64,000 nt of DNA, taken from NCBI GenBank assembly GCA_002280855.1, contig NCEU01000002.1:1-64000 (forward strand). The letters run 5' to 3'. A program made the translations under genes and the position numbers. The DNA is from Sphingomonadales bacterium 32-65-25 (GTDB lineage: Bacteria; Pseudomonadota; Alphaproteobacteria; Sphingomonadales; Sphingomonadaceae). Numbering within the stretch: the first letter of the stretch is position 1; each line of letters begins with the position of its first letter. Shown piece after piece: positions 21,414 through 31,100 of the stretch. The notes under the pieces were generated by a model, which did no database searches, was not told where the DNA came from, and saw only the letters and a list, made by a program, of their open reading frames with translations.

Positions 21414-22235
21414 TCAGTGCGCCGTCCAGCCGCCGTCGATCACCAGTTCCGAACCTGTCATGTAACGGCTGGCGTCGCTGGCCAGGAACACCACGCCGGC
21501 CGCGATATCCTCGGGCTTGCCGGCAAAGCCGACCGGGGCGCCGGCACCGACAGCATCGACATCGATGGCATTGGCCCCTGGCTGGCTGGCAGTGGCCAGC
21601 GCGGCCGACAGCGCGCCTGACGTGTCGATCTTCTGCCAGATCGGCGTGTCGATGATGCCGGGGTGCACACTGTTGCAGCGGATGCCGTCCTTCATGGCCG
21701 CACATTCCATCGCCACGGCCTTGGTGAGCAGCCGCACCGCGCCCTTGCTGGCGCAATAGGCCGACATGCCGGCCGAACCGCCCAGTCCGGCCACCGACGA
21801 GATGTTGATGATCGAGCCGCCGACATGGCCATCGGGGCGTGGGCTGCGCATCGCCGGCAGCGCGTGCTTGGTGCCGAGGAAGCAGCTGGTGACATTGATG
21901 TCCATCTGCCGATTCCACTGTTCCAGCGTAACCTCGGTGATCAGGCCGGAGGTGCCGATGCCGGCGTTGTTCACCAGGATATCAAGCCGGCCATAGAGAT
22001 CCATGACGCGCTTGACGAGTTCGGCCCAGCGTGGCTCCTCGGTCACGTCCTGGCCGCGGAAGGTTGCCTGGCCGCCGGCGGCTTCGATCAGTTCCACGGT
22101 CTTGCGGCCGCCTTCGGCATCGATATCGGTGACGAAGACGATGGCGCGTTCGGCCGCCAGCTGAATGGCGCAGGCGCGGCCGATGCCGCTGGCCGCGCCG
22201 GTGACAAAGGCAACGCGCCCCGTGAGTGTGCCCAT
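21414..22235 (-). CDS. Short-chain dehydrogenase/reductase
   Basis: A 273-aa classical SDR. The N-terminal NAD(P) motif TGAASGIGRA, the NNAG strand motif, the catalytic Ser in INISSVAGL and the YCASKGA catalytic Tyr/Lys are all present, and the C-terminus carries DGGWTAH. An Asp at the end of the second strand (VTDID) suggests NAD(H) preference. ATG 22235 has GGGGAGGAC upstream, so the longer frame was rejected. Substrate unknown. Confidence 0.88.
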   Translation of the reverse strand: MGTLTGRVAFVTGAASGIGRACAIQLAAERAIVFVTDIDAEGGRKTVELIEAAGGQATFRGQDVTEEPRWAELVKRVMDLYGRLDILVNNAGIGTSGLITEVTLEQWNRQMDINVTSCFLGTKHALPAMRSPRPDGHVGGSIINISSVAGLGGSAGMSAYCASKGAVRLLTKAVAMECAAMKDGIRCNSVHPGIIDTPIWQKIDTSGALSAALATASQPGANAIDVDAVGAGAPVGFAGKPEDIAAGVVFLASDASRYMTGSELVIDGGWTAH

Positions 22236-22350
22236 GTGTCTGTCCTCCCCTGATTTTGGCGCAAGCCTGACAGGGCGTAGGCGGCTTCGCCAGCCCTCCA
22301 TTTTCGGATGTTAGGGGGAAACCCTCTCCGCAATCGCCCTTAGGCATTTA

Positions 22351-22364
22351 TTGAGCCAGATCAA
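22351..22364 (+). promoter_or_regulatory. FNR-type binding site upstream of ompW
   Basis: TTGAGCCAGATCAA matches the FNR/FixK palindrome TTGA-N6-TCAA, and nine of ten bases of the stricter TTGAT-N4-ATCAA. It lies 56 bases before the ompW start. E. coli ompW is known to respond to FNR, so oxygen control is a reasonable inference. Confidence 0.6.
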
Positions 22365-22419
22365 AGAGAAGCGCCGCAAGCTTCGCCACAAGGCGGTCAT
22401 CACGAAAACAGGGACCAAC

Positions 22420-23079
22420 ATGATGACCAAGATGCTGAAAACCGCCGCCGCCGCGCTGGCCCTTGCAGTTGCCGCCGGTCCGGCTGCGGCCGCACAGGGC
22501 GATTTTCTGGTGCGGCTGCGCGCCATCACCGTGCAGCCACAGGAAAAGGTCGGCCCGGTGCTGCCCACCTTCCCGACCAGCGGCGGCAGCATCACCAATG
22601 CCTATGCGCCGGAAATCGATTTCACCTACATGCTCACCGACCATATCGGCGTGGAGCTGATCGCGGCGACCACCAAGCATTGCATCGATGGCGGTGGTGC
22701 GCTGGCTGGTGTGGGCCGGCTGGCCTGCACCTGGGTGCTGCCGCCCACGCTGACGTTGCAATATCACTTCGCGCCGGAAGGAAAGATTCACCCCTATGTG
22801 GGCGCCGGGGTGAACTGGACGATGTTCTACAACGAGAAGGCCTCGACCCAGCTCAACACCGCCATCGGTGCCACCAACGTCAACCTGACCAACAGCTTCA
22901 GTTTCGCGCTGCAGGCCGGTATCGATTTCGACATCAGCGAGAAGATGTTCCTCAACCTCGACGTGAAATATGTCGACATGGACACCAACGCCCGGCTGAC
23001 CACCGGCGCGCTGGTCAACAATCTCAGGGCCGATATCAACCCGCTGATCGTCGGTGTGGGCGTCGGCTGGCGCTTCTGA
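22420..23079 (+). CDS. ompW: OmpW family outer-membrane protein
   Basis: A 219-aa precursor with a Sec signal peptide ending in PAAAAQ. It has the eight-strand barrel pattern of OmpW: LVRLRAITVQP at the start, an IDFTYMLTDHIGVEL strand, HPYVGAGVNWTMFY, and a terminal VGVGWRF with C-terminal Phe. OmpW forms a narrow hydrophobic channel in relatives. ATG 22420 follows AGGGACC, so the longer TTG-initiated frame was dropped. An FNR-type site lies just upstream. Confidence 0.9.
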   Translation: MMTKMLKTAAAALALAVAAGPAAAAQGDFLVRLRAITVQPQEKVGPVLPTFPTSGGSITNAYAPEIDFTYMLTDHIGVELIAATTKHCIDGGGALAGVGRLACTWVLPPTLTLQYHFAPEGKIHPYVGAGVNWTMFYNEKASTQLNTAIGATNVNLTNSFSFALQAGIDFDISEKMFLNLDVKYVDMDTNARLTTGALVNNLRADINPLIVGVGVGWRF

Positions 23080-23125
23080 ATGCTCCTGCGCCGGGCAACT
23101 CTCCCGCCCGGCACAGTACCCCTCC

Positions 23126-23153
23126 GGCCCGGCATTCCGATGGATGCCGGGCC
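23126..23153. terminator. Hairpin between convergent ompW and MAPEG genes
   Basis: GGCCCGGCAT pairs with ATGCCGGGCC around an eight-base loop. It lacks a strong T run on either side, so it may be a weak bidirectional terminator. Confidence 0.45.
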
Positions 23154-23164
23154 GGTTGGCGTCT

Positions 23165-23566
23165 TCAGATCAACGCGGAGATCGCGCCCCAGGCGCCGGC
23201 CAGCAGCAGCACCAGGCTGGGCAGCAGGGTGAGGCCGAAGCCGGGGCCACGTTTGGCCGGATCCGTGTAATAGGCGCTGGCAAAGACGATGCGGCCCAGG
23301 CTCCACAACAGGGCAAGGCCGCCGGCGACGAGATCGCCCAGCACCGGCGCGCCGACGATGACGCCCGGCACGAACAGCGCCAGCTGCTCCAGCGTGTTCA
23401 TCTGCACGCGGTAACGCTTGTCGAACTCCGGGTGGCCGCTGGCTTGCGGCGCCGGCACGTTCCAGGCCGCGCGCGCCCGGCCGACATTCACCGACAGGGC
23501 GAAATAGACGATCAGCGCCAGCACGAGCGCAAGGGTGGTGATCGGATAAATGGTCAACATTGTCAT
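23165..23566 (-). CDS. MAPEG family membrane protein
   Basis: A 133-aa protein with four predicted helices and the MAPEG signature around FDKRYRVQMNTLEQLALFVPG, where Arg and Glu residues contact glutathione in relatives. Bacterial members are often glutathione-linked detoxification enzymes, but the exact reaction is unknown. It is 5 bases downstream of the large hydrolase gene on the same strand, so the two are probably cotranscribed. Confidence 0.88.
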   Translation of the reverse strand: MTMLTIYPITTLALVLALIVYFALSVNVGRARAAWNVPAPQASGHPEFDKRYRVQMNTLEQLALFVPGVIVGAPVLGDLVAGGLALLWSLGRIVFASAYYTDPAKRGPGFGLTLLPSLVLLLAGAWGAISALI

Positions 23567-23571
23567 GTCTT

Positions 23572-25479
23572 TCAGTTGTTCAGGGCAGCGCGGGCGGCAG
23601 CAGCACCGCCCACCACCGGGATGGCGATGTGGCTCGGCCGGGTTGTGTCACGCCACACGCCCTGCGTGGCCTTTTGATAGTCAGCCGGCGCGGCGGTGAA
23701 GATGTTGGGCACGAACTTTTGCGGGTTCCGGTCATAGAGCGGGAACCAGCTCGATTGCACCTGCACCATCAGCCGGTGGCCGGCGGGAATCACATGGTTC
23801 ACGCCGGGCAGCAGGAAACGGTAACGCTCCGCCTTGCCGGGGGTGAGCGGCTCCGGCTTTTCAAAGCTCTTCACGTAGCGGCCACGGAAAATCTCCATGC
23901 CGATGCCCAACTGCAGGCCGGCCAGATCGGGCTGGGCGCTGTTTTCTTCGGGGAAGACGTCGATCAGCTTCACCACCCAATCACTGTCGGTGCCGCTTGT
24001 GCTGGCAAAGATATTGGCTTCCGGCTGGCCGTGGATCTGCAGCGGGGCCTTGAGCGGCTGGGAGACGTAGGTGACCACATCAGGCCGCACGCTGGCATGG
24101 CGTTGGTCGCTCACCAGCCACGGCCCCCACACGGTGCGGTCGCGCACGTTCACCGGCACCGGCACGAACGGCACCGGGTGCGCCGGGTCCGACACATAGT
24201 CATCGTGCGCTGCCTTGGCGGCGGGCGCGTTCAGGGACAGGCTGAAGCGGTCATCCAGATAGAGGTTCACCGTCTCGCCCGCCGGGAAGCGATCGTGGCG
24301 CTGCCACTTGTCGGCATTCACCGCATAGGTGAGCACCGGCGGCGTATCGAACGCCGGCGCGCCGGGCTTCAGATGGGAATCGAGGAACGGCTTCATCACG
24401 TCGCGGCGGAATTGCAGGCCGGTGTCGCCGGCAAACTTCAGCACGCCCAGCGAGGACCCATCATAATTCACGCCCGAATGCCGCCATGGCCCGATGACGA
24501 GGGACAGCATCTTGTTGCCCGTGTCCTTGGGTTCCAGCGCGCGATAGACGGCGGGCGCGCCATAGCTGTCTTCCTGGTCCCACTGGCCCACCACCAGCAT
24601 GGTCGGCACCGTCAGCGGGCGGGCGCCCAAGATCTTGTCCAGCGCCTGGCCCTGCCACCAGCTGTCGTATGATGGGTGCTCCATCAGTTTCTTCACGCCG
24701 GGCAGCGTATCGAGGCCATAGCGGGCGATATAGCCGCCCACCGATCCGGCGCTGAGGAATTCGGCATAATAATCGCGTTTGCCCATCGCGACCGGGTCGC
24801 CATCGCCCTTGGTCGCGGTCTGCCCGGTGAAATAATCCAGCATGGTCTGGCGGAAGGCGCCGTTGTGGAACCAGTCATCGCCCATCCAGCCATCAACCAT
24901 GGGAGACATCGGCACCGCGGCCTTCAACGCCGGGTGCGGATCGACCAGCGCCATCAGGCTGGTGAAACCGGGGTAAGACGATCCGGTGATGGCAACCCGG
25001 CCATTGGTTTCCGGCACGTTCTTCACCAGCCAGTCGATTGTGTCATAAGCGTCGGTGCTGTGATCGGTGGACGTGCTGTTCAGCGGGCCTTTCAGCGGCC
25101 GGGTGATCACATAATCGCCTTCGGATTTGTTGCGCCCGCGCACATCCTGATAGACGCGGATATAGCCATCGGTGACGAAGTCGGCGTCGCTGATTGGCAG
25201 GATCTCGGTGATGGACTGGCTTGGGTTGCGCGAGGTGTTCTTGCCGGCGTTGTACACCGTGCGGGTCAGCAGGATCGGGCCATTGGCCGTGCCCTTCTTC
25301 ATCACGATCACTGTGTACAATTTCACCCCGTCGCGCATCGGGAGCATCACTTCGCGGTGGATATAATCGGCCGCCGGGGTGACCGCTTCGAACTTGGGGC
25401 CGATATCCGGCAGCATGGTGGGTGTCTGTGCCGTTGCAGCGGTGGCCAGCAGCAGGCTGAGTGCGATCGTCTTGGTCAT
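23572..25479 (-). CDS. CocE/NonD family hydrolase (alpha-amino-acid ester hydrolase-like)
   Basis: A 635-aa exported serine hydrolase. A signal peptide (ATAATAQ) is followed by an alpha/beta-hydrolase domain with the nucleophile motif GSSYPG, a candidate catalytic Asp in VVGQWDQEDSYG and His in WRHSGVN, then a C-terminal jelly-roll domain as in X-Pro dipeptidyl-peptidase S15. The Tyr after the Ser and the overall layout resemble alpha-amino-acid ester hydrolases and glutaryl-acylases. It probably cleaves short peptides or amino-acid esters or amides in the periplasm. Confidence 0.85.
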   Translation of the reverse strand: MTKTIALSLLLATAATAQTPTMLPDIGPKFEAVTPAADYIHREVMLPMRDGVKLYTVIVMKKGTANGPILLTRTVYNAGKNTSRNPSQSITEILPISDADFVTDGYIRVYQDVRGRNKSEGDYVITRPLKGPLNSTSTDHSTDAYDTIDWLVKNVPETNGRVAITGSSYPGFTSLMALVDPHPALKAAVPMSPMVDGWMGDDWFHNGAFRQTMLDYFTGQTATKGDGDPVAMGKRDYYAEFLSAGSVGGYIARYGLDTLPGVKKLMEHPSYDSWWQGQALDKILGARPLTVPTMLVVGQWDQEDSYGAPAVYRALEPKDTGNKMLSLVIGPWRHSGVNYDGSSLGVLKFAGDTGLQFRRDVMKPFLDSHLKPGAPAFDTPPVLTYAVNADKWQRHDRFPAGETVNLYLDDRFSLSLNAPAAKAAHDDYVSDPAHPVPFVPVPVNVRDRTVWGPWLVSDQRHASVRPDVVTYVSQPLKAPLQIHGQPEANIFASTSGTDSDWVVKLIDVFPEENSAQPDLAGLQLGIGMEIFRGRYVKSFEKPEPLTPGKAERYRFLLPGVNHVIPAGHRLMVQVQSSWFPLYDRNPQKFVPNIFTAAPADYQKATQGVWRDTTRPSHIAIPVVGGAAAARAALNN

Positions 25480-25589
25480 GTCCCCTCCGTTTTTTCTGTC
25501 ATGGCCTGTGGCAGGCGCAGCGGCAAGCCAGTTGGCGGTATCGCGGCGATGGCGTATCGAAGGCCGTAGAGAAAATACGAGGTTTACCC

Positions 25590-26138
25590 ATGCGCACCGC
25601 TGCTTTTGTCATCCTGCTGATCGCCGCTCCTGCCGCCGCTGCGGACAAGCCCAAGCCGGCCTCGCCGGCCGTGGTGCAGAAACTGCTCGATTGTCGCGCG
25701 CTCACCGATGCGACGGCGCGGCTGGCCTGCCTTGATGCCGGTGTGGCGGCGCTGGCCGGCGCGGTGGAGAATCGCGACGTGCTGGTGGCCGACAAGGAAG
25801 AGGTGAAGAAGGCGCGGCGCGGCCTGTTCGGGCTGGCGCTGCCCAGCTTCAACCTGTTCGGCGCGGACAAGGACGAAGTGGCCGAAGGCGAGAAGAAGGA
25901 CGAGCGCGGCGCACTGACCGAAATCGAGGCGACCATCACCGCCGCCCGGCCCAGCCGCACGGCCGGCTGGCGTTTCGTGCTGGATGACGGCAGCACCTGG
26001 CTGCAGACCGACGCCATCAACCTGCGCCGCGATCCCAAGCCGGGCATGAAGATCCGCATCCGCCGCGCCGCGATGGGCAGCTATCTTGCCAATGTGGATG
26101 GCCAGCTGGCGATCCGGGTGAAGCGCGTGGTGGAGTAA
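25590..26138 (+). CDS. Secreted hypothetical protein, 182 aa
   Basis: Starts with a signal peptide (MRTAAFVILLIAAPAAAA). A motif follows with two cysteines (LLDCRALTD then RLACLD) seen in several alphaproteobacterial periplasmic proteins and resembling the N-terminus of VasI-like proteins. The C-terminal half reads as a small beta-barrel (WRFVLDDGSTWLQTD through MKIRIRRA). The function is unknown. ATG 25590 follows ACGAGGTTTACC; longer in-frame starts lie over the divergent hydrolase promoter. Confidence 0.75.
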   Translation: MRTAAFVILLIAAPAAAADKPKPASPAVVQKLLDCRALTDATARLACLDAGVAALAGAVENRDVLVADKEEVKKARRGLFGLALPSFNLFGADKDEVAEGEKKDERGALTEIEATITAARPSRTAGWRFVLDDGSTWLQTDAINLRRDPKPGMKIRIRRAAMGSYLANVDGQLAIRVKRVVE

Positions 26139-26141
26139 GGC

Positions 26142-26999
26142 TTAGCGCCCCGTCGCGTTTTTCTCGGGCATCGCCGGCAGCAACGCCTCGGGATCGACCT
26201 TCACGCCATGCCAGGTCATGCCCCAGTGCAAATGGGGCCCGGTCGAACGGCCGGTGGAGCCGATGCGGCCGATCACCTGGCCCTGGGCGACGATGTCACC
26301 GGCTTTCACCTCCAGCTTGGAGAGGTGCATCATTGCCGAGAACAGCCCGCGGCCGTGATCGATGATGATGATATTGCCTTCCAGCATGAACGGTCCGGCC
26401 GCCAGCCGCACCACGCCGGGGATGGGCGCTTTCACCGGTGTGCCGTGCGGGGCGGCGATGTCCATGCCGCCGTGATAGCTGGCCGGGATATCGCCATAGA
26501 CGCGCTGGGCGCCAAAATGCGTGGAGATGCGCCCGGTGGCCGGCCACTGGAAAGGCGCGCGCCAGAACGGCCAGGGCGAGATTTCGGCGCGCGCGGCTTT
26601 CACCTGCGCCACTTCGGCTTCGCGCTTTGCCTCATATTCGAGGTTGCGCGGCGCGTTGGGATCAGCGGGTGGATTAAGGCGGGCGGGCAGGCGATCGATC
26701 ACCCATTCGCGCCCCGTCACCACCAGATCGCGGCGGGCGCTGCGGCCATCTTTCGTCACCCATTCCAGCGCCTTGGTGCCGGAAAAATCGCGGTCCACAC
26801 CCAGCATGAAGCGGCCATCGGCATCCAGATGCACCGGCTGCCCATCGAGGCGCAGATCATGGCTGCCGGCGGGCAGCGACGTGATCAGCAACTGGCCCTG
26901 CACGGCGGTGAGCGGCTGGGCGATCGCCAGCGGAACAGGCGCGGCCGCACCGGTGATGGCGGCGGTTGCCACCAGAACCGGCAAGGCCAGATAGCGCAT
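26142..26999 (-). CDS. M23 family (LytM-type) metallopeptidase
   Basis: A 285-aa exported protein with an N-terminal signal peptide, a beta-rich linker domain and a C-terminal peptidase_M23 domain. The Zn-site motifs are visible: YHGGMDIAAPHGTPV (His and Asp) and the late GPHLHWGM (HxH). The domain therefore looks catalytically complete, and it probably cleaves peptidoglycan cross-links. Its start overlaps the stop of the DUF2093 gene (TGATG), part of an xseA-DUF2093-peptidase operon. Confidence 0.9.
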   Translation of the reverse strand: MRYLALPVLVATAAITGAAAPVPLAIAQPLTAVQGQLLITSLPAGSHDLRLDGQPVHLDADGRFMLGVDRDFSGTKALEWVTKDGRSARRDLVVTGREWVIDRLPARLNPPADPNAPRNLEYEAKREAEVAQVKAARAEISPWPFWRAPFQWPATGRISTHFGAQRVYGDIPASYHGGMDIAAPHGTPVKAPIPGVVRLAAGPFMLEGNIIIIDHGRGLFSAMMHLSKLEVKAGDIVAQGQVIGRIGSTGRSTGPHLHWGMTWHGVKVDPEALLPAMPEKNATGR

Positions 27000-27220
27000 C
27001 ACGCGGGGAACATGCCCTTGGCCCGCATTTCGGCATAACGCCGGCTGGCGATATCGGCGCTGAAATAGGCTTCCTGCAGCTCGTGGCTCCAGTAGCGCAG
27101 GGACGCCAGGTTGATGCGCTGGCCGGTGACGGCGCACAGCACATGATCGCCGGCTTCGACGATGCGATAGCTGCCCGATTCATAGAGCAGGCGGGCCGGT
27201 CGGCCGAAACGATCGAGCAT
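26999..27220 (-). CDS. DUF2093 domain protein
   Basis: A 73-aa cytoplasmic protein with the DUF2093 pattern: FGRPARLLYESGSYRIV, then VLCAVTG and LRYWSHELQEAY. Function unknown. Translational overlaps on both sides (TGATG with xseA upstream and with the M23 peptidase downstream) show tight coupling. Confidence 0.9.
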   Translation of the reverse strand: MLDRFGRPARLLYESGSYRIVEAGDHVLCAVTGQRINLASLRYWSHELQEAYFSADIASRRYAEMRAKGMFPA

Positions 27221-28683
27221 CAGAACAGACTCCCCTGTGGCGGGACAGGTTTGGTGAAGACCGGCGTTTCGCCATCTGCGAAGCGGATCGTCAAGCTTGG
27301 CTTTGCCGCAGCGGCGCTGGCCGACGCCACGACATGGCCATCCGGGCCGGTGACAATGGCATAGCCGCGGGCCAGAACCGCGAGCGGGCTGAGACTGTCC
27401 AGCATGCGTGTCGCCTGGGCCAGCCGTGCCGACACGCTGGCCAGCCGCGATTCGATCAGGAACGGGCGCAGGCCCGCACCAATGCGGGTGAGTTTCTGTG
27501 CGTCGGCATTCAATGGCCGGGCCAGCGCCGGGGCCAGCCGCGCCGAGGCGCCGGCCAGCCGTTCGTGGCTGCGTTCCAGCCGCGCGGTGAGCAGGGTGGG
27601 GCGCAGGCGGGTGCCGGCGTTGTTCAGGCGCAAGGCCACCTGCGCGGCGCGGGCATTCAGCGCATTGGGCAGGCGTTCGGCAAGATCGTCGATGCGTTGC
27701 GCCACCAGCCCGATCAGGTTGCGCGGCTGCGGCAGCCGGCGGGCGAGGCCGACACTGCGTTCACGGCGCTGTTTCCAGCCGCGCACCACGCCGGCATCGA
27801 GCCGCCCGGCCATCATGGCAATCGATGCCGCCAGTTCGGCGCGCACCGGCACGGCGCGTTCGGCCGCCGCGGTGGGCGTGGGCGCGCGCCAGTCCGACGC
27901 GTAATCGATCAGCGTCGTGTCCGTCTCATGCCCGACCGCGCTGATCAGCGGGATCTGGCTGGCGGCGGCGGCGCGCACGACATTTTCCTCGTTGAAGGCT
28001 GCCAGATCCTCGATGGAGCCGCCGCCGCGCGCCACGATGATCAGATCGGGGCGCGGGATCGGTCCGCCGGGCGCAATGGCGTTGAAGCCGGCGATGGCAT
28101 TGGCGACCTGCGCCGCACTGCCTTCGCCCTGCACCGCCACTGGCCACACCAGCACGCGGCGCGGGAAGCGATCGGCCAGGCGGTGGAGAATGTCGCGAAT
28201 CACCGCGCCCGTGGGGCTGGTGACGACACCGATGGTGCCGGGGAGCCACGGCAGCTGTTTCTTGCGCGCTGGATCGAACAGGCCTTCGGCTTGCAGCTTC
28301 AGCCGCCGCGCCTCGATCTGGGCGAGCAGCGCGCCGACGCCGGCCGGCTCCATCGATTCGACGATCAGCTGATATTTGGAGCGGCCCGGATAGGTGGTGA
28401 GCTTGCCGGTGACGATGACTTCCAGGCCGTCTTCCGGGCGGAAGGAGAGGTTGGCCGCCGGCCCGCGCCACATGGCGAGATCGATCAGGGCGCGTTCGTC
28501 CTTCAGGCTGCCGTACCAGTGGCCGCTGGATTGGCGGCGGAATCCCGATAGTTCGCCGCGCACGCGCACCTGTCCGAACGCGGTTTCCACCGTGCGCTTC
28601 AGCGCGCCGGCTATCTCGCTGACGCTATATTCGGGGGTGTTGTCGGGTGCATCGTTCACTTGGCTTCCATAAACCGTGGTCAT
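27220..28683 (-). CDS. xseA: Exodeoxyribonuclease VII large subunit
   Basis: A 487-aa protein: an N-terminal OB-fold (VRVRGELSGFRRQSSGHWYGSLKD), the catalytic exonuclease domain with GVVTSPTGAVIRDI and ARGGGSIEDLAAFNEE, and a coiled-coil C-terminal part. With XseB it degrades single-stranded DNA. xseB is not in this window. ATG 28683 is preferred over the longer frame because the upstream residues are not family-like and overlap the divergent purD promoter. Confidence 0.95.
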   Translation of the reverse strand: MTTVYGSQVNDAPDNTPEYSVSEIAGALKRTVETAFGQVRVRGELSGFRRQSSGHWYGSLKDERALIDLAMWRGPAANLSFRPEDGLEVIVTGKLTTYPGRSKYQLIVESMEPAGVGALLAQIEARRLKLQAEGLFDPARKKQLPWLPGTIGVVTSPTGAVIRDILHRLADRFPRRVLVWPVAVQGEGSAAQVANAIAGFNAIAPGGPIPRPDLIIVARGGGSIEDLAAFNEENVVRAAAASQIPLISAVGHETDTTLIDYASDWRAPTPTAAAERAVPVRAELAASIAMMAGRLDAGVVRGWKQRRERSVGLARRLPQPRNLIGLVAQRIDDLAERLPNALNARAAQVALRLNNAGTRLRPTLLTARLERSHERLAGASARLAPALARPLNADAQKLTRIGAGLRPFLIESRLASVSARLAQATRMLDSLSPLAVLARGYAIVTGPDGHVVASASAAAAKPSLTIRFADGETPVFTKPVPPQGSLF

Positions 28684-28734
28684 CGCGCGGCAAAGCGCCT
28701 TGCCGCGACATTTTGGCATGATAGGGAAGGGGCC

Positions 28735-29991
28735 ATGAGTGCAGCCCCCGAATCTGTTGATATCCTTGTGCTGGGCGGCGGCGGCCGCGAGCATGCGCTG
28801 TGCTGGAAGCTGAGGCAGTCACCGCGCTGCGGGCGGCTGCTGTGCGCGCCGGGCAATGCCGGCATTGCCGAGGTGGCGAGTTGCGTGGCGCTGGACGTGA
28901 CCAACCCCAAGGCCGTGGTGGATTACGTCGCGGCCAATGGCATCGCGCTGGTGGTCGTCGGCCCGGAAGCGCCGCTGGTCGCCGGTGTTGCCGATGCGCT
29001 GCGCAGCGCCGGCGTGCCGGTGGTTGGGCCGTCGGCGGCAGCGGCGGAACTGGAAGCCTCCAAGGGCTTCACCAAGGATCTGTGCGCCGAGCATGACATT
29101 CCCACAGCCCGCTTCCGGCGTTTCGCCAGTGCGGCCGATGCCCATCATTATGTCGCCGTCCACCCGCTGCCGGTGGTGGTGAAGGCCGATGGCCTGGCCG
29201 GCGGCAAGGGCGTGACGGTGGCCGAATCCAACGAGGAAGGCCTTGCCGCGCTGGCCGAGATCCACGGCCCGGTGGTGGTGGAGCAATGCCTGGAAGGGCC
29301 GGAAGCCAGCCTGTTCATCCTCACCGATGGCGAAACCGTGCGGGTGCTGCCGACGGCGCAGGATCACAAGCGGCTGCGCGATGGCGATGAAGGCCCGAAC
29401 ACCGGCGGCATGGGCGCGATTTCGCCGTCCCCGCGCCTGACGCCGGCCCTGCAAGCCCAGGCGATGGAGCGCATCGTGCTGCCGACGCTGGCGGCGATGA
29501 AGGCGCGCGGCACGCCGTTTCAGGGCTTTCTTTATGCCGGGCTGATGCTCACCACCGATGGCCCGATGCTGATCGAATATAATGTGCGGCTGGGTGATCC
29601 CGAAGCGCAGGTGCTGATGCTGCGGCTGGAATCGGATGCCGTTGTGCTCATGTGGGCGGCCGCGACCGGCAGCCTCGCCAGCGTTGACCCGGTATGGAGC
29701 AAGGATGCGGCGGTGACGGTGGTGATGGCCGCCAAGGGCTATCCGTGGAAGCCGGTGGCCGGCACCGTGATCGATGGGATCAGCGCCGCCGAAGCGCTGG
29801 GCGTCCGCGTGTTCCACGCCGGCACCAAGCGCAGCGAGGATGGCAGGCTGGTGGCCGCTGGCGGCCGCGTGCTCAACATCACGGCGCTGGGCCATGATAT
29901 TTCCGAGGCGCGCGCGCTGGCCTATGCGGCTATTCGCAAGATAAGATGGCACGGCGGCCATTTCCGGCGGGATATCGGCAAGACCGCCTGA
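28735..29991 (+). CDS. purD: Phosphoribosylamine-glycine ligase
   Basis: A 418-aa ATP-grasp enzyme of purine synthesis that joins glycine to phosphoribosylamine. Visible motifs are [11 protein letters not shown] at the start, the ATP-binding [32 protein letters not shown], and the metal-binding [13 protein letters not shown]. The start ATG follows GGGAAGGGGCC and lies 51 bases from the divergent xseA. Confidence 0.97.
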   Translation: MSAAPESVDILVLGGGGREHALCWKLRQSPRCGRLLCAPGNAGIAEVASCVALDVTNPKAVVDYVAANGIALVVVGPEAPLVAGVADALRSAGVPVVGPSAAAAELEASKGFTKDLCAEHDIPTARFRRFASAADAHHYVAVHPLPVVVKADGLAGGKGVTVAESNEEGLAALAEIHGPVVVEQCLEGPEASLFILTDGETVRVLPTAQDHKRLRDGDEGPNTGGMGAISPSPRLTPALQAQAMERIVLPTLAAMKARGTPFQGFLYAGLMLTTDGPMLIEYNVRLGDPEAQVLMLRLESDAVVLMWAAATGSLASVDPVWSKDAAVTVVMAAKGYPWKPVAGTVIDGISAAEALGVRVFHAGTKRSEDGRLVAAGGRVLNITALGHDISEARALAYAAIRKIRWHGGHFRRDIGKTA

Positions 29992-30026
29992 TTTCCGCCA
30001 GCGCCGGGGATTTGGGGAGAGGCGCG

Positions 30027-31097
30027 ATGAGCGATCGGCAGGAACAGTTTTCGGGCACCAGCGCGGTGCGCCCCGGCCAGGAGATCGACGCCGGCCGCCT
30101 CGCCGAATGGATGCAGGCCAACGTTGAAGGCTATGCCGGACCGCTGAGCATCGAACAGTTCAAGGGCGGGCAATCGAACCCGACCTACAAATTGATCACG
30201 CCCGGCCAGAATTATGTGCTGCGCCGCAAGCCGCCGGGCCAGTTGCTGCCGTCGGCGCACGCGGTGGACCGCGAATACAAGGTGATCACCGCGCTCTATG
30301 CGCAGGGCTTCCCGGTCGCGCGCACCTTCGGCCTGTGCCAGGACAATGAGGTGATCGGCACCTGGTTCTACATCATGGACTGTGTGGACGGCCGCGTGAT
30401 CTGGGACACGACCTTCCCGAACGTGCCCAAGCCCGAGCGCCGCGCCTATTTCGACGCCATGAACAAGACGATGGCCGATCTGCACATGATCGATCCGGTT
30501 GCCGCCGGCCTCGGCGATTTCGGCAAGCCGGGCAATTATTTCGCGCGGCAGATCGGGCGCTGGTCCAAGCAGTATCTCGAAGACGTCGACGCTGGGCGTT
30601 ACGGCCCGATGGACAAATTGGTGGAATGGTTGCCGGCCAACATCCCGCCGGGCGACGAAGTGTCCATCGTCCACGGCGATTATCGCTGTGACAACATGAT
30701 CTTCCACCCGACCGAGCCGCGTGTGCTGGCGGTGCTGGATTGGGAACTTTCAACGCTCGGTCACCCGCTCGCCGATTTTTCCTACCATTTGATGATGTAC
30801 CGCATGCCGCCCAGCACCACGACGGGGCTGGTGGGCAATGATCTGGAAGCGATGGGCCTGCCTTCGGAAGCGGAATATATCGACGCCTATTGCCGCCGCA
30901 CCGGCCGCGATGGCATCCCCGACATTGATTTCTATGTTGCCTACAACATGTTCCGGCTGGCCGGCATCATCCATGGCATCAAGGGCCGGGTGATCCGCGG
31001 CACCGCCACATCGGCCCATGCCAAGAAAAGCGCCGAAGGATTCGAGGCGCTGGCTGATCTGGCGTGGGCACAGGCGCAGAAACTGGGGGCGAAGTAG
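30027..31097 (+). CDS. APH-fold phosphotransferase (ACAD10/11 kinase-domain-like)
   Basis: A 356-aa aminoglycoside-phosphotransferase-fold protein. The Brenner motif VHGDYRCDNMIF holds the catalytic Asp, and VLAVLDWELSTLGHPLADF holds the metal-binding DW motif. QFKGGQSNPTYKL near the N-terminus is the nucleotide loop. The sequence style matches the kinase domain fused to acyl-CoA dehydrogenases in ACAD10/11, which act on 4-hydroxyacyl-CoAs, rather than resistance enzymes. An antibiotic role is not supported. The M28 peptidase follows 3 bases downstream. Confidence 0.85.
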   Translation: MSDRQEQFSGTSAVRPGQEIDAGRLAEWMQANVEGYAGPLSIEQFKGGQSNPTYKLITPGQNYVLRRKPPGQLLPSAHAVDREYKVITALYAQGFPVARTFGLCQDNEVIGTWFYIMDCVDGRVIWDTTFPNVPKPERRAYFDAMNKTMADLHMIDPVAAGLGDFGKPGNYFARQIGRWSKQYLEDVDAGRYGPMDKLVEWLPANIPPGDEVSIVHGDYRCDNMIFHPTEPRVLAVLDWELSTLGHPLADFSYHLMMYRMPPSTTTGLVGNDLEAMGLPSEAEYIDAYCRRTGRDGIPDIDFYVAYNMFRLAGIIHGIKGRVIRGTATSAHAKKSAEGFEALADLAWAQAQKLGAK

Positions 31098-31100
31098 CGC

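Noticed and set aside
30027..31097. Aminoglycoside resistance gene
   Set aside because: The APH fold is present, but the sequence is closer to the ACAD10/11 kinase domain and sits with a peptidase gene; resistance is not supported.
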